Source of the DNA: Enterobacteriaceae bacterium UBA5654
GTDB lineage: Bacteria; Pseudomonadota; Gammaproteobacteria; Enterobacterales; Enterobacteriaceae
Direction: 5' to 3'
Length of the DNA stretch: 63,958 nucleotides
Assembly (NCBI GenBank): GCA_002421005.1
Contig: DIJC01000002.1
Coordinates: forward strand, 27,237 to 91,194
The notes under the pieces were generated by a model. The model was not told the DNA's origin, ran no database searches, and was given only the letters and a program-made list of their open reading frames with translations. Made by a program: the position numbers and the translations under genes. The first letter of the stretch is position 1; each line of letters begins with the position of its first letter. This document shows, piece after piece, positions 17,861 to 26,485 of this stretch.

Positions 17861-18922
17861 CTAGCGAAAATCTTTCATGGCGTTTACGCTCTCGTGATCC
17901 AGTGACATCAGCAATTCACGCACCATCGTCAGCGCGGCCTCGTAGTCCTTCCCGGAGATCATGCCGCTGTTGGCGTGGAGATAGCGCGTGGCCAGGCACA
18001 GCGCCACCACCGGACGGCCTCCGCCCATCACGTTATAGCGCCCGCCGTCGGTGGCACCGGTCTTCATGGTGGAGAACTGAAGCGGCGCGGCGCTGCGGGA
18101 CGCGCTCTCTTTCAGCGCGGCCAGCAGCTTCTGGTTGGGGAAATAGCGTTTATCGAACAGCATCACGCCCGGCCCGTCGCCCAGCTTCAGCGGATATTTA
18201 ATGCTGTCGATCCCCGGCACATCGCCCGCCACGGCGGTATCAAGCACGATCACCACATCCGGCTTAATATGCTCGGCGGACGTTTGCGCTCCGCGCAGGC
18301 CGACTTCTTCTTCGACGCTGCCCACGCCATAAAGGGTGATTTCCGGGTTGTTCACCGTCTGGAACAGTTCCGCCATCAGCGCGCAGCCGACGCGGTTATC
18401 CAGCGCTTTGGCGACGATTTTATCCTCGCCCCAGCGGGCAAAATTGGCTTCCGGGCTGATAAAGTCGCCGATGGCAACGCCGCGCGTAGCCACTTCTTCA
18501 CGGCTGCTCGCGCCAATATCAATAAACATTTCGTCAAAGGTCAGCGGCTGCTGTTTTTGCTTTTCCGTCAGCGCGTGCGGCGCGACGGAGCCGATAACGC
18601 CCGCGACTTTTTGCCCGTCGCGAGTGCGCACCGTGACGCGATGATTCAGCATCGACTGGCTCCACCAGCCGCCGACGGTAGTGAAGCGGATAAAGCCTTT
18701 CTCGCAAATATGCGTCACCATAAAGCCGACTTCATCCATATGCCCGACGATGGCGACTTTTGGCCCCTGCGTGCCTTTGCGGGCGACAAAGCTGCCCAGG
18801 CCGTCAAAGGTAATTTCATCGGCATCGTTTTCCAGGGTGGAAATCAGCACCTGGCGGACGTCGTGCTCATCGCCGCTGACGCCGCTGGCATCGCATAACT
18901 TACGCAGTAAATCAGTGTTCAT
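17861..18922 (-). CDS. frvX: FrvX, M42-family metallo-aminopeptidase-like protein
   Basis: 353 residues from the ATG at 18922, with AGGAGG six bases upstream; an upstream TTG is not needed. It shows the M42 metal-binding set: GHMDEVGF (His61, Asp63), DNRVGC (Asp175), EEEVGLRGA (Glu205/206), LDTAVAGD (Asp228) and a late YLHANSGM histidine. The family comprises tetrahedral aminopeptidases or cellulase-M-like enzymes. In a PTS operon it may act on an N-linked or amide sugar derivative rather than a peptide. That role is inference. Confidence 0.9.
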   Translation of the reverse strand: MNTDLLRKLCDASGVSGDEHDVRQVLISTLENDADEITFDGLGSFVARKGTQGPKVAIVGHMDEVGFMVTHICEKGFIRFTTVGGWWSQSMLNHRVTVRTRDGQKVAGVIGSVAPHALTEKQKQQPLTFDEMFIDIGASSREEVATRGVAIGDFISPEANFARWGEDKIVAKALDNRVGCALMAELFQTVNNPEITLYGVGSVEEEVGLRGAQTSAEHIKPDVVIVLDTAVAGDVPGIDSIKYPLKLGDGPGVMLFDKRYFPNQKLLAALKESASRSAAPLQFSTMKTGATDGGRYNVMGGGRPVVALCLATRYLHANSGMISGKDYEAALTMVRELLMSLDHESVNAMKDFR

Positions 18923-20351
18923 GGGCAACCTCCTGTTGCGCGGCTTTACGTTTCAGCCACAAACCTTTCAGCAAAATAATCAATGAGATATTCAGCGCCA
19001 GGCCAATCGCCAGCACCAGATAAAATGAACCTACCGGAGACATCAGGCCAATCAGCGGGTCAAAGATACCTAATCCCGGCGCAAGACGTTTGATTCCAAA
19101 AGCGATAACCAGCATTCCGGCAATACCGCCGGAGAGGGTATTTGCGGTCAGCATCGGCAGCGGAGCTGCCAGCGCGTAAGGGATGGCGGGTTCGGTGGCG
19201 ACCGTTGCACCCACCACAATTGCGCTGCTGGCCGCGCCTCTTTCCTGCTCGGTAAACAGTTTTGGCGCAAGATAGGTCGCGATCCCTGCCGCGACGGGCG
19301 GCATCAGCGCCACCACGCCGACGATGGCGTACCAGTCGTAAATATGTTTTTCCAGCAGCGAGAAGCAGAAGAACCACGCGGTTTTGTTGATCGGTCCGCC
19401 CATATCAAACGCCAGCATTGCGCCAACCAGAAACGCCGCGCCCAGCTTCATGGACGGTGGAATGGTGTTCAGGAAGTGCAGCAGGCCACCCATCAGATCG
19501 GACATTATCGGACCGACGACATAATACGTGAGCACGCCGAACAGCAGCAGGGTGACAAACGGAATGAGCATCGAGCCGAGCAGCGGCTGTAGCGCTTTGC
19601 CGAGACGCAGCTTGCGGAAATAGAGCACGAAATAGCCCACCGCCAGCCCTAAAACCACTGCGCCAAGAAAGCCCGCGCCGGACTGGGTGCCGAGCAAGCC
19701 TTTGTCATTCGCCAGATAGCACACCAGAAACGCCGGGGCGAAAGCGGGCTTATCGGCGATGGAGGACGCAATATATGCGCCCATAATCGGGATCATAAAG
19801 GTGAAGCCGAGGTAGCCGATGGATTCCACTACCCAGGTAAACGACGGCGCGCCTTTCGACATATCGGTGTAGGGCAGGCCAAACTGCACCAGCATATTGG
19901 CGAGCGCCACCAGAATACCGCCGCCGATGACAAACGGCAGCGCGGCGGAAACGCCCGCCATCAGGTGGCTCATCACGCTGCCCTGCTGCACGTCCTGTTT
20001 ACCGAGCTTCACGGCGCTATCGGCGGCGAAAAGCTGCGAATGCGTCGGCAACTGAGCGAAGATCTGGTCGATATTTTTCAGCGCCTGGGAAATTGCGATT
20101 TCATACACTTTTTTCCCGGCGAAGCGGGCGCGGTCTTCGGCGATCAGGCCGCGACCGGTCGCCAGAATGACATAATCCGCAGCGGCAATTTCTTCATTCG
20201 TCAGGCGATTTTCCACACCGCTGGAACCCTGCGTTTCAACTTTAATGGTATGACCTAGCGAGCGCGCTTTTTGCTCCAGCGCTTCCGCCACCATGTAGGT
20301 GTGGGCGATGCCCGCCGGACAGTTGGTGATGGCGACTAAACGTAAATTCAT
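18912..20351 (-). CDS. frvB: FrvB, fructose-family PTS EIIBC
   Basis: About 479 residues from the ATG at 20351 (GAGGGAAAAT site); an upstream GTG at 20363 would overlap frvA. The N-terminal EIIB domain carries the phospho-accepting Cys in ITNCPAGIAHTYMVAE (Cys11). The EIIC part from about residue 130 has about nine membrane segments and the GGPINKTA motif of the fructose family. It imports and phosphorylates an unidentified sugar. It overlaps frvX by about 10 bases. Confidence 0.92.
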   Translation of the reverse strand: MNLRLVAITNCPAGIAHTYMVAEALEQKARSLGHTIKVETQGSSGVENRLTNEEIAAADYVILATGRGLIAEDRARFAGKKVYEIAISQALKNIDQIFAQLPTHSQLFAADSAVKLGKQDVQQGSVMSHLMAGVSAALPFVIGGGILVALANMLVQFGLPYTDMSKGAPSFTWVVESIGYLGFTFMIPIMGAYIASSIADKPAFAPAFLVCYLANDKGLLGTQSGAGFLGAVVLGLAVGYFVLYFRKLRLGKALQPLLGSMLIPFVTLLLFGVLTYYVVGPIMSDLMGGLLHFLNTIPPSMKLGAAFLVGAMLAFDMGGPINKTAWFFCFSLLEKHIYDWYAIVGVVALMPPVAAGIATYLAPKLFTEQERGAASSAIVVGATVATEPAIPYALAAPLPMLTANTLSGGIAGMLVIAFGIKRLAPGLGIFDPLIGLMSPVGSFYLVLAIGLALNISLIILLKGLWLKRKAAQQEVAHEH

Positions 20352-20359
20352 ATTTTCCC

Positions 20360-20806
20360 TCACTGACTCAACGTACTGCTTAACAGGGTGAGGATTTGCT
20401 GCGCGTCACCCTGTTTAAGCTGATCGATAAATTCGGCGTGAATGATTTTGCGGCACAGGGTGCCAATCATTTTGACCTGATCTTCTTCCCCTTCCTGCGG
20501 CACGCCGAGGCAAATCCAGCAGCTTACCGGTTCGCCATCGCTGGCCTTCCAGTCAACGCCCTGCGACTGGCGGGCAAACAGTACGAACGGCTGTCTGACG
20601 CAGCCGCTTTTGCCATGCGGAACGGCAAGCCCGGAGCCAAAGCCGGTAGAGTGGAGTTTTTCGCGCAGCAGCAGCGTTTGCAGAAAAGCGTTACGGTTAC
20701 TGACATAGCCGTTCTGGTACGCCATCTCCGCCAGTTGTTTGAGGATGGAATAGGCGCTATTGCCAGCAATATTCAGATCGATGCAATTAAGTGTGAGAGT
20801 TGCCAC
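20360..20806 (-). CDS. frvA: FrvA, fructose-family PTS EIIA
   Basis: 148 residues from a GTG with AAAGGAG seven bases upstream. The mannitol/fructose-type EIIA phosphohistidine loop GSGLAVPHGKS contains His64. It passes phosphate from HPr to FrvB. It is the first gene of frvABXR, so the operon promoter must lie in 20807-21314, shared with the divergent sugar cluster. Confidence 0.93.
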   Translation of the reverse strand: MATLTLNCIDLNIAGNSAYSILKQLAEMAYQNGYVSNRNAFLQTLLLREKLHSTGFGSGLAVPHGKSGCVRQPFVLFARQSQGVDWKASDGEPVSCWICLGVPQEGEEDQVKMIGTLCRKIIHAEFIDQLKQGDAQQILTLLSSTLSQ

Positions 20807-20920
20807 AAGTTCACTCCTTTGATGTTTGTACGAATGCCATATTACCGGGTGAACGACCCGGCGCTGAGCGAGAATATGTCGCTGGGCGGTGACAATTTCC
20901 GTATCAACTCCTTATCAATT

Positions 20921-20936
20921 TGTGAGGAGGAGCACA
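20921..20936. promoter_or_regulatory. CRP-like site upstream of frvA
   Basis: TGTGA-GGAGGA-GCACA differs from the CRP consensus TGTGAN6TCACA at one position. It lies 115 bases before the frvA start, a reasonable activator distance for catabolite control of a PTS operon. Confidence 0.5.
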
Positions 20937-21163
20937 ATTTGAGGGACAGCGCTAAATGCCGCCGACCCTGGACGGCTGAAAAAGCCGGAAATCGTTCGCC
21001 GATCCGGCGAATAAAAATGAGAGCGCACTCACAAAATAACATTGCCATTTTTAAACGCCGTCTCCGCCACAGCAGGAAAAAACGTTTTTGTTACCGGAAA
21101 AAATTAACGGCATGATTTTTATGCTTTATTTCTGCAAGGCGGCTAAAAAAGTGAATTTTCTAC

Positions 21164-21253
21164 TGTGACATCCTTCACAAAAATGACCTCTTCAATACCG
21201 CTGTCAATACGCATCAGCCGCTACTTTATCCTCACTTTGTGACATCCGTTGCA
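21164..21253 (+). promoter_or_regulatory. Two TGTGACATCC sites before the Pfk/PTS cluster
   Basis: 21164-21179 is TGTGA-CATCCT-TCACA, a perfect match to both CRP half-sites. 21238-21253 is TGTGA-CATCCG-TTGCA and shares the first ten bases. Their 74-bp offset is close to seven helical turns. CRP activation is likely; the shared CATCC core could also mark a local regulator. The rest of 20807-21314 shows no gene. Confidence 0.55.
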
Positions 21254-21314
21254 AATACCGAGCTTGAACTCTGGGAAAAATATTTGCAGCCAACGGTTAT
21301 TGGGGATTAAAAAA

Positions 21315-22295
21315 ATGAAAATCGGCATCGTTATTAGCGGAGGTGATGTAACAGGGATCAATAATTTTATCTTTCAGATAGCCCGCATCGCAGGTGCAGA
21401 AATTACGTTATTTAATGGCGGTATTCCGGGGCTGATGGAAAAAGAGCACCAGAATATTTGCTGGCGCGATCTGGTGGATTTTTCCATCGCGCCCATTCCG
21501 ATCATCACATCCGGGAGAACGACCCGTAAACTGATGCGCAGCGAATATCTGCAAATCAGTAAAAAACTAAAAGCCCTGCGTATTGACGTGCTTATCATGG
21601 CGGGCGGAGATGGTTCACTCCAGTTTCTTAATATCCTCAGTGAATTTGACGTGAACTGTTTTGGCGTCGGCATGACCATCGATAATGACGTTTACGGAAG
21701 CGATTATACGATTGGCTTTTCTACAGCCTGTGAGCAGGTCATCAAGGAGGTTTCTCGCTTAAGAAATACCGGCAGAGCGCTGCCTGGCCGGGTATTTATG
21801 GTTGAACTGCTGGGCGGTTACTGTGGCGAATTGACGCTGCAATCCGCGCTTAAAAGTAATGCCGATATTGCGCTGATCCCGGAGTGCCAGATCCCTACAG
21901 AAGCGCTGGCGCAGCGTATTAAAGATCGCCTGACCCGGCAAAACAGCGTGATCGTATTATGTTCTGAAGGCTATACCAAAGAATATTACCCCGGTTTTCA
22001 GGGCGCGATAGATACCATGATTGCCCAACTGGAGCCCAGGATTGGCGTCAGAATACGCAAAACGATTGTCGGCTTTGGCCTGCGCAATGGCGATCCCACC
22101 TGCGAGGAAATTTATCAGGGAACGATTATGGCCAATGAAGTGGTGCGCTGTATTCAGTCCGGGATGAAAAATAAAGCTATTATTATTAACTCCAGTAATA
22201 AACCTATTCCTATAGATTTGATCAGCATGAAAAAGAGGCTGGTCGACCCCGAAGGACATCATTATAAATTAGCCAAACAACTCAATATTATTTGA
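21315..22295 (+). CDS. 6-phosphofructokinase-like sugar-phosphate kinase
   Basis: 326 residues from the ATG at 21315 (GGGGA site); an upstream in-frame start is unsupported. ATP-dependent PfkA family: N-terminal SGGDVTGIN, GGDGS (97-101) for ATP, TIDND (121-125) with the catalytic Asp123, and PGRVFMVELLGGYCG (157-171) for the sugar phosphate. Much of the rest diverges from PfkA. It opens an operon with PTS and aldolase genes, so it probably makes a ketose bisphosphate (or 1,6-type product) from the imported sugar phosphate, not from fructose 6-phosphate in glycolysis. Confidence 0.85.
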   Translation: MKIGIVISGGDVTGINNFIFQIARIAGAEITLFNGGIPGLMEKEHQNICWRDLVDFSIAPIPIITSGRTTRKLMRSEYLQISKKLKALRIDVLIMAGGDGSLQFLNILSEFDVNCFGVGMTIDNDVYGSDYTIGFSTACEQVIKEVSRLRNTGRALPGRVFMVELLGGYCGELTLQSALKSNADIALIPECQIPTEALAQRIKDRLTRQNSVIVLCSEGYTKEYYPGFQGAIDTMIAQLEPRIGVRIRKTIVGFGLRNGDPTCEEIYQGTIMANEVVRCIQSGMKNKAIIINSSNKPIPIDLISMKKRLVDPEGHHYKLAKQLNII

Positions 22296-22306
22296 GGAGA
22301 CTCTGT

Positions 22307-22621
22307 ATGCTTAAGGTTCTTTGTGTATGTGGCTGCGGCTTAGGCTCCAGCTTCGCAATAGAGATGAGCGCAAAAGCCGTATTGAAAAAACTCGAAATAC
22401 CGGCGCAGGTAGAACATACCACCGTTTCGGAGGCCAATGCGTTTAAATCGGACATGATCCTGACTCAAAAAACGTTCGCTGATATTTTAACCGCCGATGC
22501 CAGCGAAGAAGAAATTAAACGCGTAGTGGTGCTGAATAAACTGACCGACAAAGAGGAAATCGAGCAAAAAATCCTCGCCTTTTTAAAGCTGCATAATATG
22601 AAGGTTGCCGATCATGAATAG
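22307..22621 (+). CDS. Ascorbate-type (UlaB-like) PTS EIIB
   Basis: 104 residues from the ATG at 22307, with TTTGAGGAG upstream. The Rossmann-like EIIB start LCVCGCGLGSSF holds the phosphocysteine (most likely Cys8), as in UlaB/SgaB. It receives phosphate from the EIIA encoded at 25153 and passes it to the sugar carried by the next gene's EIIC. Its stop overlaps the EIIC start. Confidence 0.88.
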   Translation: MLKVLCVCGCGLGSSFAIEMSAKAVLKKLEIPAQVEHTTVSEANAFKSDMILTQKTFADILTADASEEEIKRVVVLNKLTDKEEIEQKILAFLKLHNMKVADHE

Positions 22622-23981
22622 CTTCGTTGAATTCATCGTAAAAGATTTGCTCGGTCAGGCTTCTATCCTCGTGGCCTTTATTGCCATGCTGGGGCTGATA
22701 TTGCAGAAAAAATCACCCGGCAAAATTGCCGAAGGGACATTTAAAACTCTGCTCGGTTTTCTGATCATGATGGCGGGGATCAATATTATTGTCGCCGCGC
22801 TGACCTTCCTGAATACCATTTTTACCGAGGGTTTCGGGATGAAGGGTTACATTACCGACGTGGCGGCCATTGCCGGGCTGGCTAACCGGGAGTTGGGATC
22901 TGAGGTGGCGTTAACGCTGATGGTGATTTTTGCCGTCAACATTCTTATCGCCCGTCTGACGCCGTTCAAATACATCTTCCTGACCGGGCAGGCGCTGCTG
23001 TGGATGGCGACGATTGGTGCGGTAATTGGCTATAAGGCCGGGCTGACTGGTCTGCCGCTAATTCTGACCGGCGGTATTTTTGGCGGCGTGATGGCGGTGG
23101 TTATGCCTGCGCTGGCGCAGCCGATTGTCCGGCGGATCACCGATTCCGACGACGTGGCGCTGGGGCACTTCTGCACCATCGGTTATCTGGTGCAGGCCGC
23201 CGTTGCTAAAGTGGTGGGTAAAGGCTCGCGCTCAACGGAAGACATTGAACTGCCAGACAATTTCAAATTCCTCCAGGATACGTATTTGTCGATGGCGGTG
23301 GTGATGATCCCCATGTATCTGATCCCCGCGCTGGCGGCAGGCCCGGCGTTTATTGCCCGGTATGCGAACGGCGTGAACTATTTAATGTATGCCTTTATGC
23401 AATCCATTCAGTTTGTGGCCGGGGTCTTCGTCCTTTACAGCGGCGTGCGTCTGCTGTTGAACGAGCTGGTGCCTGCTTTTCGCGGCATCGCCATGCGCAT
23501 TGTGCCGGACGCCAAACCCGCGCTGGATTGCCCGGTGCTGTTTCCCTACGCCCCCAATGCGGTCATCGTCGGATTCCTCGCCACCACGGTGGGGTCAATT
23601 ATCGGCATGTTGGTTTTCCCAATGTTTGGACTGGCGATGATCCTGCCGGGCCTGTTGACCAACTTTTTCGCGGGCGGCACCGCCGGGATCTTCGGCAATG
23701 CGCTGGGCGGACGTCGCGGAGCCATTATCGGCGGGGTGATCCACGGCCTGTTTATCACCTTCTTACCGGCCATCCTGGTGCCGATGCTGGAAAGCTATGG
23801 CTTCACCGGCGTGACCTTCAGCGATTCCGATGTCATCAGTTCAGGGCTGGTATTAGGCCACGCGTTCCAGGGGAACTGGTTATTCGTCGCACTGTTTATT
23901 GTGTTTATCGCGGTTATTGCCTGGTTCGTGAACGGTAAATCCGCTAAATCTAAAGAGGAGAAAGCTCATGGCTCTGTATAA
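22614..23981 (+). CDS. Ascorbate-type (UlaA-like) PTS EIIC permease
   Basis: 455 residues from the ATG at 22614 with AAGG upstream; an earlier TTG is less likely. About 11 hydrophobic segments, with UlaA-family features such as GKIAEGTFKTLLGFLIM near the N-terminus, SDDVALGHFCTIGYLVQA in the middle, and GGTAGIFGNALGGRRGA and GHAFQGNW late. It transports the substrate across the inner membrane. Known UlaA carries L-ascorbate, but here no ascorbate pathway genes (ulaDEFG) follow, so the substrate is probably a different sugar. Confidence 0.87.
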   Translation: MNSFVEFIVKDLLGQASILVAFIAMLGLILQKKSPGKIAEGTFKTLLGFLIMMAGINIIVAALTFLNTIFTEGFGMKGYITDVAAIAGLANRELGSEVALTLMVIFAVNILIARLTPFKYIFLTGQALLWMATIGAVIGYKAGLTGLPLILTGGIFGGVMAVVMPALAQPIVRRITDSDDVALGHFCTIGYLVQAAVAKVVGKGSRSTEDIELPDNFKFLQDTYLSMAVVMIPMYLIPALAAGPAFIARYANGVNYLMYAFMQSIQFVAGVFVLYSGVRLLLNELVPAFRGIAMRIVPDAKPALDCPVLFPYAPNAVIVGFLATTVGSIIGMLVFPMFGLAMILPGLLTNFFAGGTAGIFGNALGGRRGAIIGGVIHGLFITFLPAILVPMLESYGFTGVTFSDSDVISSGLVLGHAFQGNWLFVALFIVFIAVIAWFVNGKSAKSKEEKAHGSV

Positions 23982-24810
23982 CTTTAATGAATTATATCAG
24001 GTAGCGCAGGCCCGTCATTTTAAGGCGGTCGGATCGTTTAATTTACACTGTCTGGAAATGCTTCCCGCTTTTTTCAACGCCGCGCAGCAGACAAATAGTC
24101 CATTAATGATCCAGATTTCTACCGGCACCGCGCAATATCTTGGCTATCGCTTATTGGTTGATTCCGTCTGCTCGCTGGCGGAAAGTCAGAATGTCCCAAC
24201 CTGTTTGCATCTGGATCACTGTTCAGATATTGCGGCGATCCAAACCGCCATCGATGCCGGGTTTAGCTCCGTGATGTATGACGGCTCTCATCTCAGTCTG
24301 GATGAAAATATCAAAAATACGCGTGCGGTAGTGGAATTAGCCCGTCCGCGTAATATCAGCGTGGAGGGAGAATTAGGCGCGATTGGCGGATCTGAGGACG
24401 GCAAAGCGGTGGCTGAAGAGCATATTACATTTACCACCGTCGAAGACGCTAAACGTTTTGTGGATGAAACCGGCGTCGATATGCTGGCGGTTTCCATCGG
24501 CACGGTACACGGCCTGTATACCGGGAAGGCGCAGATCCAGCATCAGCGACTGGCCGAGATTAGCGAAGTGGCCCGCGTTCCGCTGGTGCTGCATGGCGGC
24601 ACCGGGGTGAGCGATGAGGATATGCGTAAGGCCGTGACCGAAGGCATTAATAAAGTGAACGTCGGCACCGAAATGAATGTGCAGTGGGTTGGACAGTGTA
24701 AATCGGCGTTTGAAAAGGGCAAGGTTAACGACAGCGTGCGGAAATTTCTTATTCCGGCTAACGATGCGGTAACGCAGGTATTAATGGAAAAGATTGCCCT
24801 GTTTAAATAA
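23968..24810 (+). CDS. Class II ketose-bisphosphate aldolase
   Basis: 280 residues of the zinc-dependent FbaA/KbaY/GatY family: HLDHC (Asp83 catalytic, His84 zinc), VEGELG (133-138), SIGTVHG (His181 zinc), VLHGGTG (His209 zinc) and NVGTEMN (phosphate loop). It cleaves a ketose 1,6-bisphosphate or 1-phosphate to DHAP plus an aldehyde. GGAG precedes the ATG, and it overlaps EIIC by 14 bases. Together with the Pfk-like kinase it gives a complete uptake, phosphorylation and cleavage route. Confidence 0.92.
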   Translation: MALYNFNELYQVAQARHFKAVGSFNLHCLEMLPAFFNAAQQTNSPLMIQISTGTAQYLGYRLLVDSVCSLAESQNVPTCLHLDHCSDIAAIQTAIDAGFSSVMYDGSHLSLDENIKNTRAVVELARPRNISVEGELGAIGGSEDGKAVAEEHITFTTVEDAKRFVDETGVDMLAVSIGTVHGLYTGKAQIQHQRLAEISEVARVPLVLHGGTGVSDEDMRKAVTEGINKVNVGTEMNVQWVGQCKSAFEKGKVNDSVRKFLIPANDAVTQVLMEKIALFK

Positions 24811-24873
24811 TATTTTCAATAACGCGTTTATATTGACTCCGGTAGATAATTATCACCGGCATGGGAATGCTCT

Positions 24874-25143
24874 ATGTTTAATTCGTTAAAATCGTTCCTG
24901 AAAAAAGAGAAAGACTCTGGCGAAACGCATAATCAGCAGGCGAAAATCATTGCCGATGAAATAGCATTGCTGGAGGTCAAGCTGGCGGCATCGCCTGAAA
25001 ATAGCGAATGGCAAAAAGCATTAATGCTTGCTTATAACCGGGCACTACCGCTTTTCGCCAAAAGTCAGCAATACCGCCAGCAGGTTGACGATCTTTTTCT
25101 GCGTATTGATCGCTTACGCAATATTATTCGCCGTAATATTTAG
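24874..25143 (+). CDS. Small charged alpha-helical protein of unknown function
   Basis: 89 residues, GGGAATG ribosome site, in line with and between the aldolase and EIIA genes. Not recognised. It is almost entirely helix-favouring (ADEIALLEVKLAA, QQYRQQVDDLFLRIDRL) with many Lys, Gln and Arg, no Cys, no signal peptide and no membrane segment; a coiled coil is plausible for about 24-45 and 65-85. Its fixed place inside a PTS operon suggests a cytosolic partner or regulator of the PTS or kinase. That is inference. Confidence 0.75.
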   Translation: MFNSLKSFLKKEKDSGETHNQQAKIIADEIALLEVKLAASPENSEWQKALMLAYNRALPLFAKSQQYRQQVDDLFLRIDRLRNIIRRNI

Positions 25144-25152
25144 GGAGCAAAG

Positions 25153-25590
25153 ATGACGATTAAAGATTTACTCATCGAAGCTAATGCTATTCAGCCAGGC
25201 GTAACGGAAGGAGACTGGCAAAAAGTCATTAACCTTGCCGCCAGGCCGCTTGTCGAAAAGGGATATCTGGAAGAATCATACGGTCAGGCGGTAATCGAAA
25301 ATACATTATCCTTCGGTCCGTATTACGTTTTTGACGAAGGGGTCGCGATCCCGCATGCCAGGCCAGAGTGCGGCGTCAGGCATAACTGTTTTAGCCTGGT
25401 GCTGCTGACCGCGCCGATACGTTTTGTCGACAGTGAGGCGGTGGATATCGTCATTATGTTTGGCGCGAAGGACAGCAATGCGCACATTGACGAGGGCATT
25501 CGCGCCATTATTCATCTGCTCGACAACGATGAAAGAATGGCGAAACTGCGTGCCGCCCGCACCCGCGAGGAGGTGATAGCAATACTATGA
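25153..25590 (+). CDS. PTS EIIA (mannitol/ascorbate type)
   Basis: 145 residues with the EIIA-2 phosphohistidine loop GVAIPHARPE (His68), as in UlaC. It accepts phosphate from HPr and passes it to the EIIB at 22307. GGGAGCAAAG precedes the ATG. Stop and next start overlap as ATGA. Its presence makes the PTS of this operon complete apart from general EI and HPr. Confidence 0.9.
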   Translation: MTIKDLLIEANAIQPGVTEGDWQKVINLAARPLVEKGYLEESYGQAVIENTLSFGPYYVFDEGVAIPHARPECGVRHNCFSLVLLTAPIRFVDSEAVDIVIMFGAKDSNAHIDEGIRAIIHLLDNDERMAKLRAARTREEVIAIL

Positions 25591-26141
25591 CCATGCACTC
25601 TCACTCTGAAGGTAAAACGGTAATTCTGGTGAACGGCGTTCCGGCTTCTGGCAAAAGTACGGTTGCGCAGCAGATCGCCCACCGCTTTACCCTGCCGCTG
25701 CTCGCCATTGATGAGATTAAAGAGCCTTTTATGGCGCAGTTTACCGATATCGACCGTGGGTTTAACCGTCGGCTTGGGCTGGCGGCCTATGAGGTGATCT
25801 GGTCCATCGTGGCACGCGGGCCAGCAGGATGTACGTTCGTCATTGATGCCTGGTTTGGTTTTCAGCCGCGCGAGGCGCTGGCGCGCTTTCTGCAAAATGC
25901 GGGGGTCAGCGGGGTGCTGGAGATCTGGAATCAGATCTCCGCACAAACGGCGGTGTCCCGCTACGCGCAGCGGCTGGAACAGCGAAAGCCCGGTCATCCC
26001 GGCGAGGAATATTTGCCGGAACTGGCCGCACTAACCCGCAGCGCCGCGCCGATGGTGCTGGGGCCGGTGTACCGGATTGAGCAGGATCGGGGATACGACC
26101 CTGGCGAACTGATGGCGTGGATTGCCCCTTATCTGGAATGA
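25587..26141 (+). CDS. P-loop kinase-like protein
   Basis: 184 residues with a Walker A loop GVPASGKST (17-25), an Asp-rich strand LLAIDEIKEPF (about 38-48) and a later FVIDAWFG. It resembles small-molecule kinases of the AAA_33/gluconokinase-like group. Translationally coupled to EIIA (ATGA). In this context it may phosphorylate the aldehyde released by the aldolase, or the free sugar. A zeta-toxin-like role was considered but there is no antitoxin. Last gene of the cluster. Confidence 0.75.
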   Translation: MTMHSHSEGKTVILVNGVPASGKSTVAQQIAHRFTLPLLAIDEIKEPFMAQFTDIDRGFNRRLGLAAYEVIWSIVARGPAGCTFVIDAWFGFQPREALARFLQNAGVSGVLEIWNQISAQTAVSRYAQRLEQRKPGHPGEEYLPELAALTRSAAPMVLGPVYRIEQDRGYDPGELMAWIAPYLE

Positions 26142-26143
26142 AC

Positions 26144-26163
26144 AAAGCGCCTGCGGGCGCTTT
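26144..26163. terminator. Bidirectional terminator
   Basis: AAAGCGCC-TGCG-GGCGCTTT lies between the converging kinase and azlD genes and touches the azlD stop. The A/T arms could support termination both ways. Confidence 0.6.
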
Positions 26164-26485
26164 ACTGTATTCCTGCCAGCCGCAGCAGCGCTGTGACCAC
26201 TGCCGCTGCCACGATCACCACAATCAGTGGCATTTTGCGCCATGCCAGCAACAGCGCAAACGCCACGCCCAGCACCCGCGCCATGCCAGCGAAATGCCCG
26301 CCTTCGTAAATCGCCGTAGCCAGCGCCACGGAAAACAGCAGGGTCGTTGCCGCATCTGAAAGCAGCGCCTGTGAGCGTTCGGAAAGTGACAATCGGCTAC
26401 CGAGCGTCGCCCCGCCGAGGCGCATCAAATAAGTGCCTGCCGACAGCAGCACGGCCGCGATAATAATCAGCGTGATGTCAGCCAT
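26162..26485 (-). CDS. AzlD-family branched-chain amino-acid transport subunit
   Basis: 107 residues with four hydrophobic segments (about 5-20, 40-60, 65-85, 88-105), the AzlD/YgaH size and pattern (AGTYLMRLGG). With AzlC it forms an inner-membrane exporter; E. coli YgaZH exports valine. Its ATG overlaps the azlC stop by one base (TAATG). Substrate not shown by sequence. Confidence 0.85.
   Translation of the reverse strand: MADITLIIIAAVLLSAGTYLMRLGGATLGSRLSLSERSQALLSDAATTLLFSVALATAIYEGGHFAGMARVLGVAFALLLAWRKMPLIVVIVAAAVVTALLRLAGIQ

Noticed and set aside
25587..26141. Zeta-toxin-like kinase
   Set aside because: The P-loop alone is not specific, there is no antitoxin partner, and the gene is coupled to a PTS subunit.
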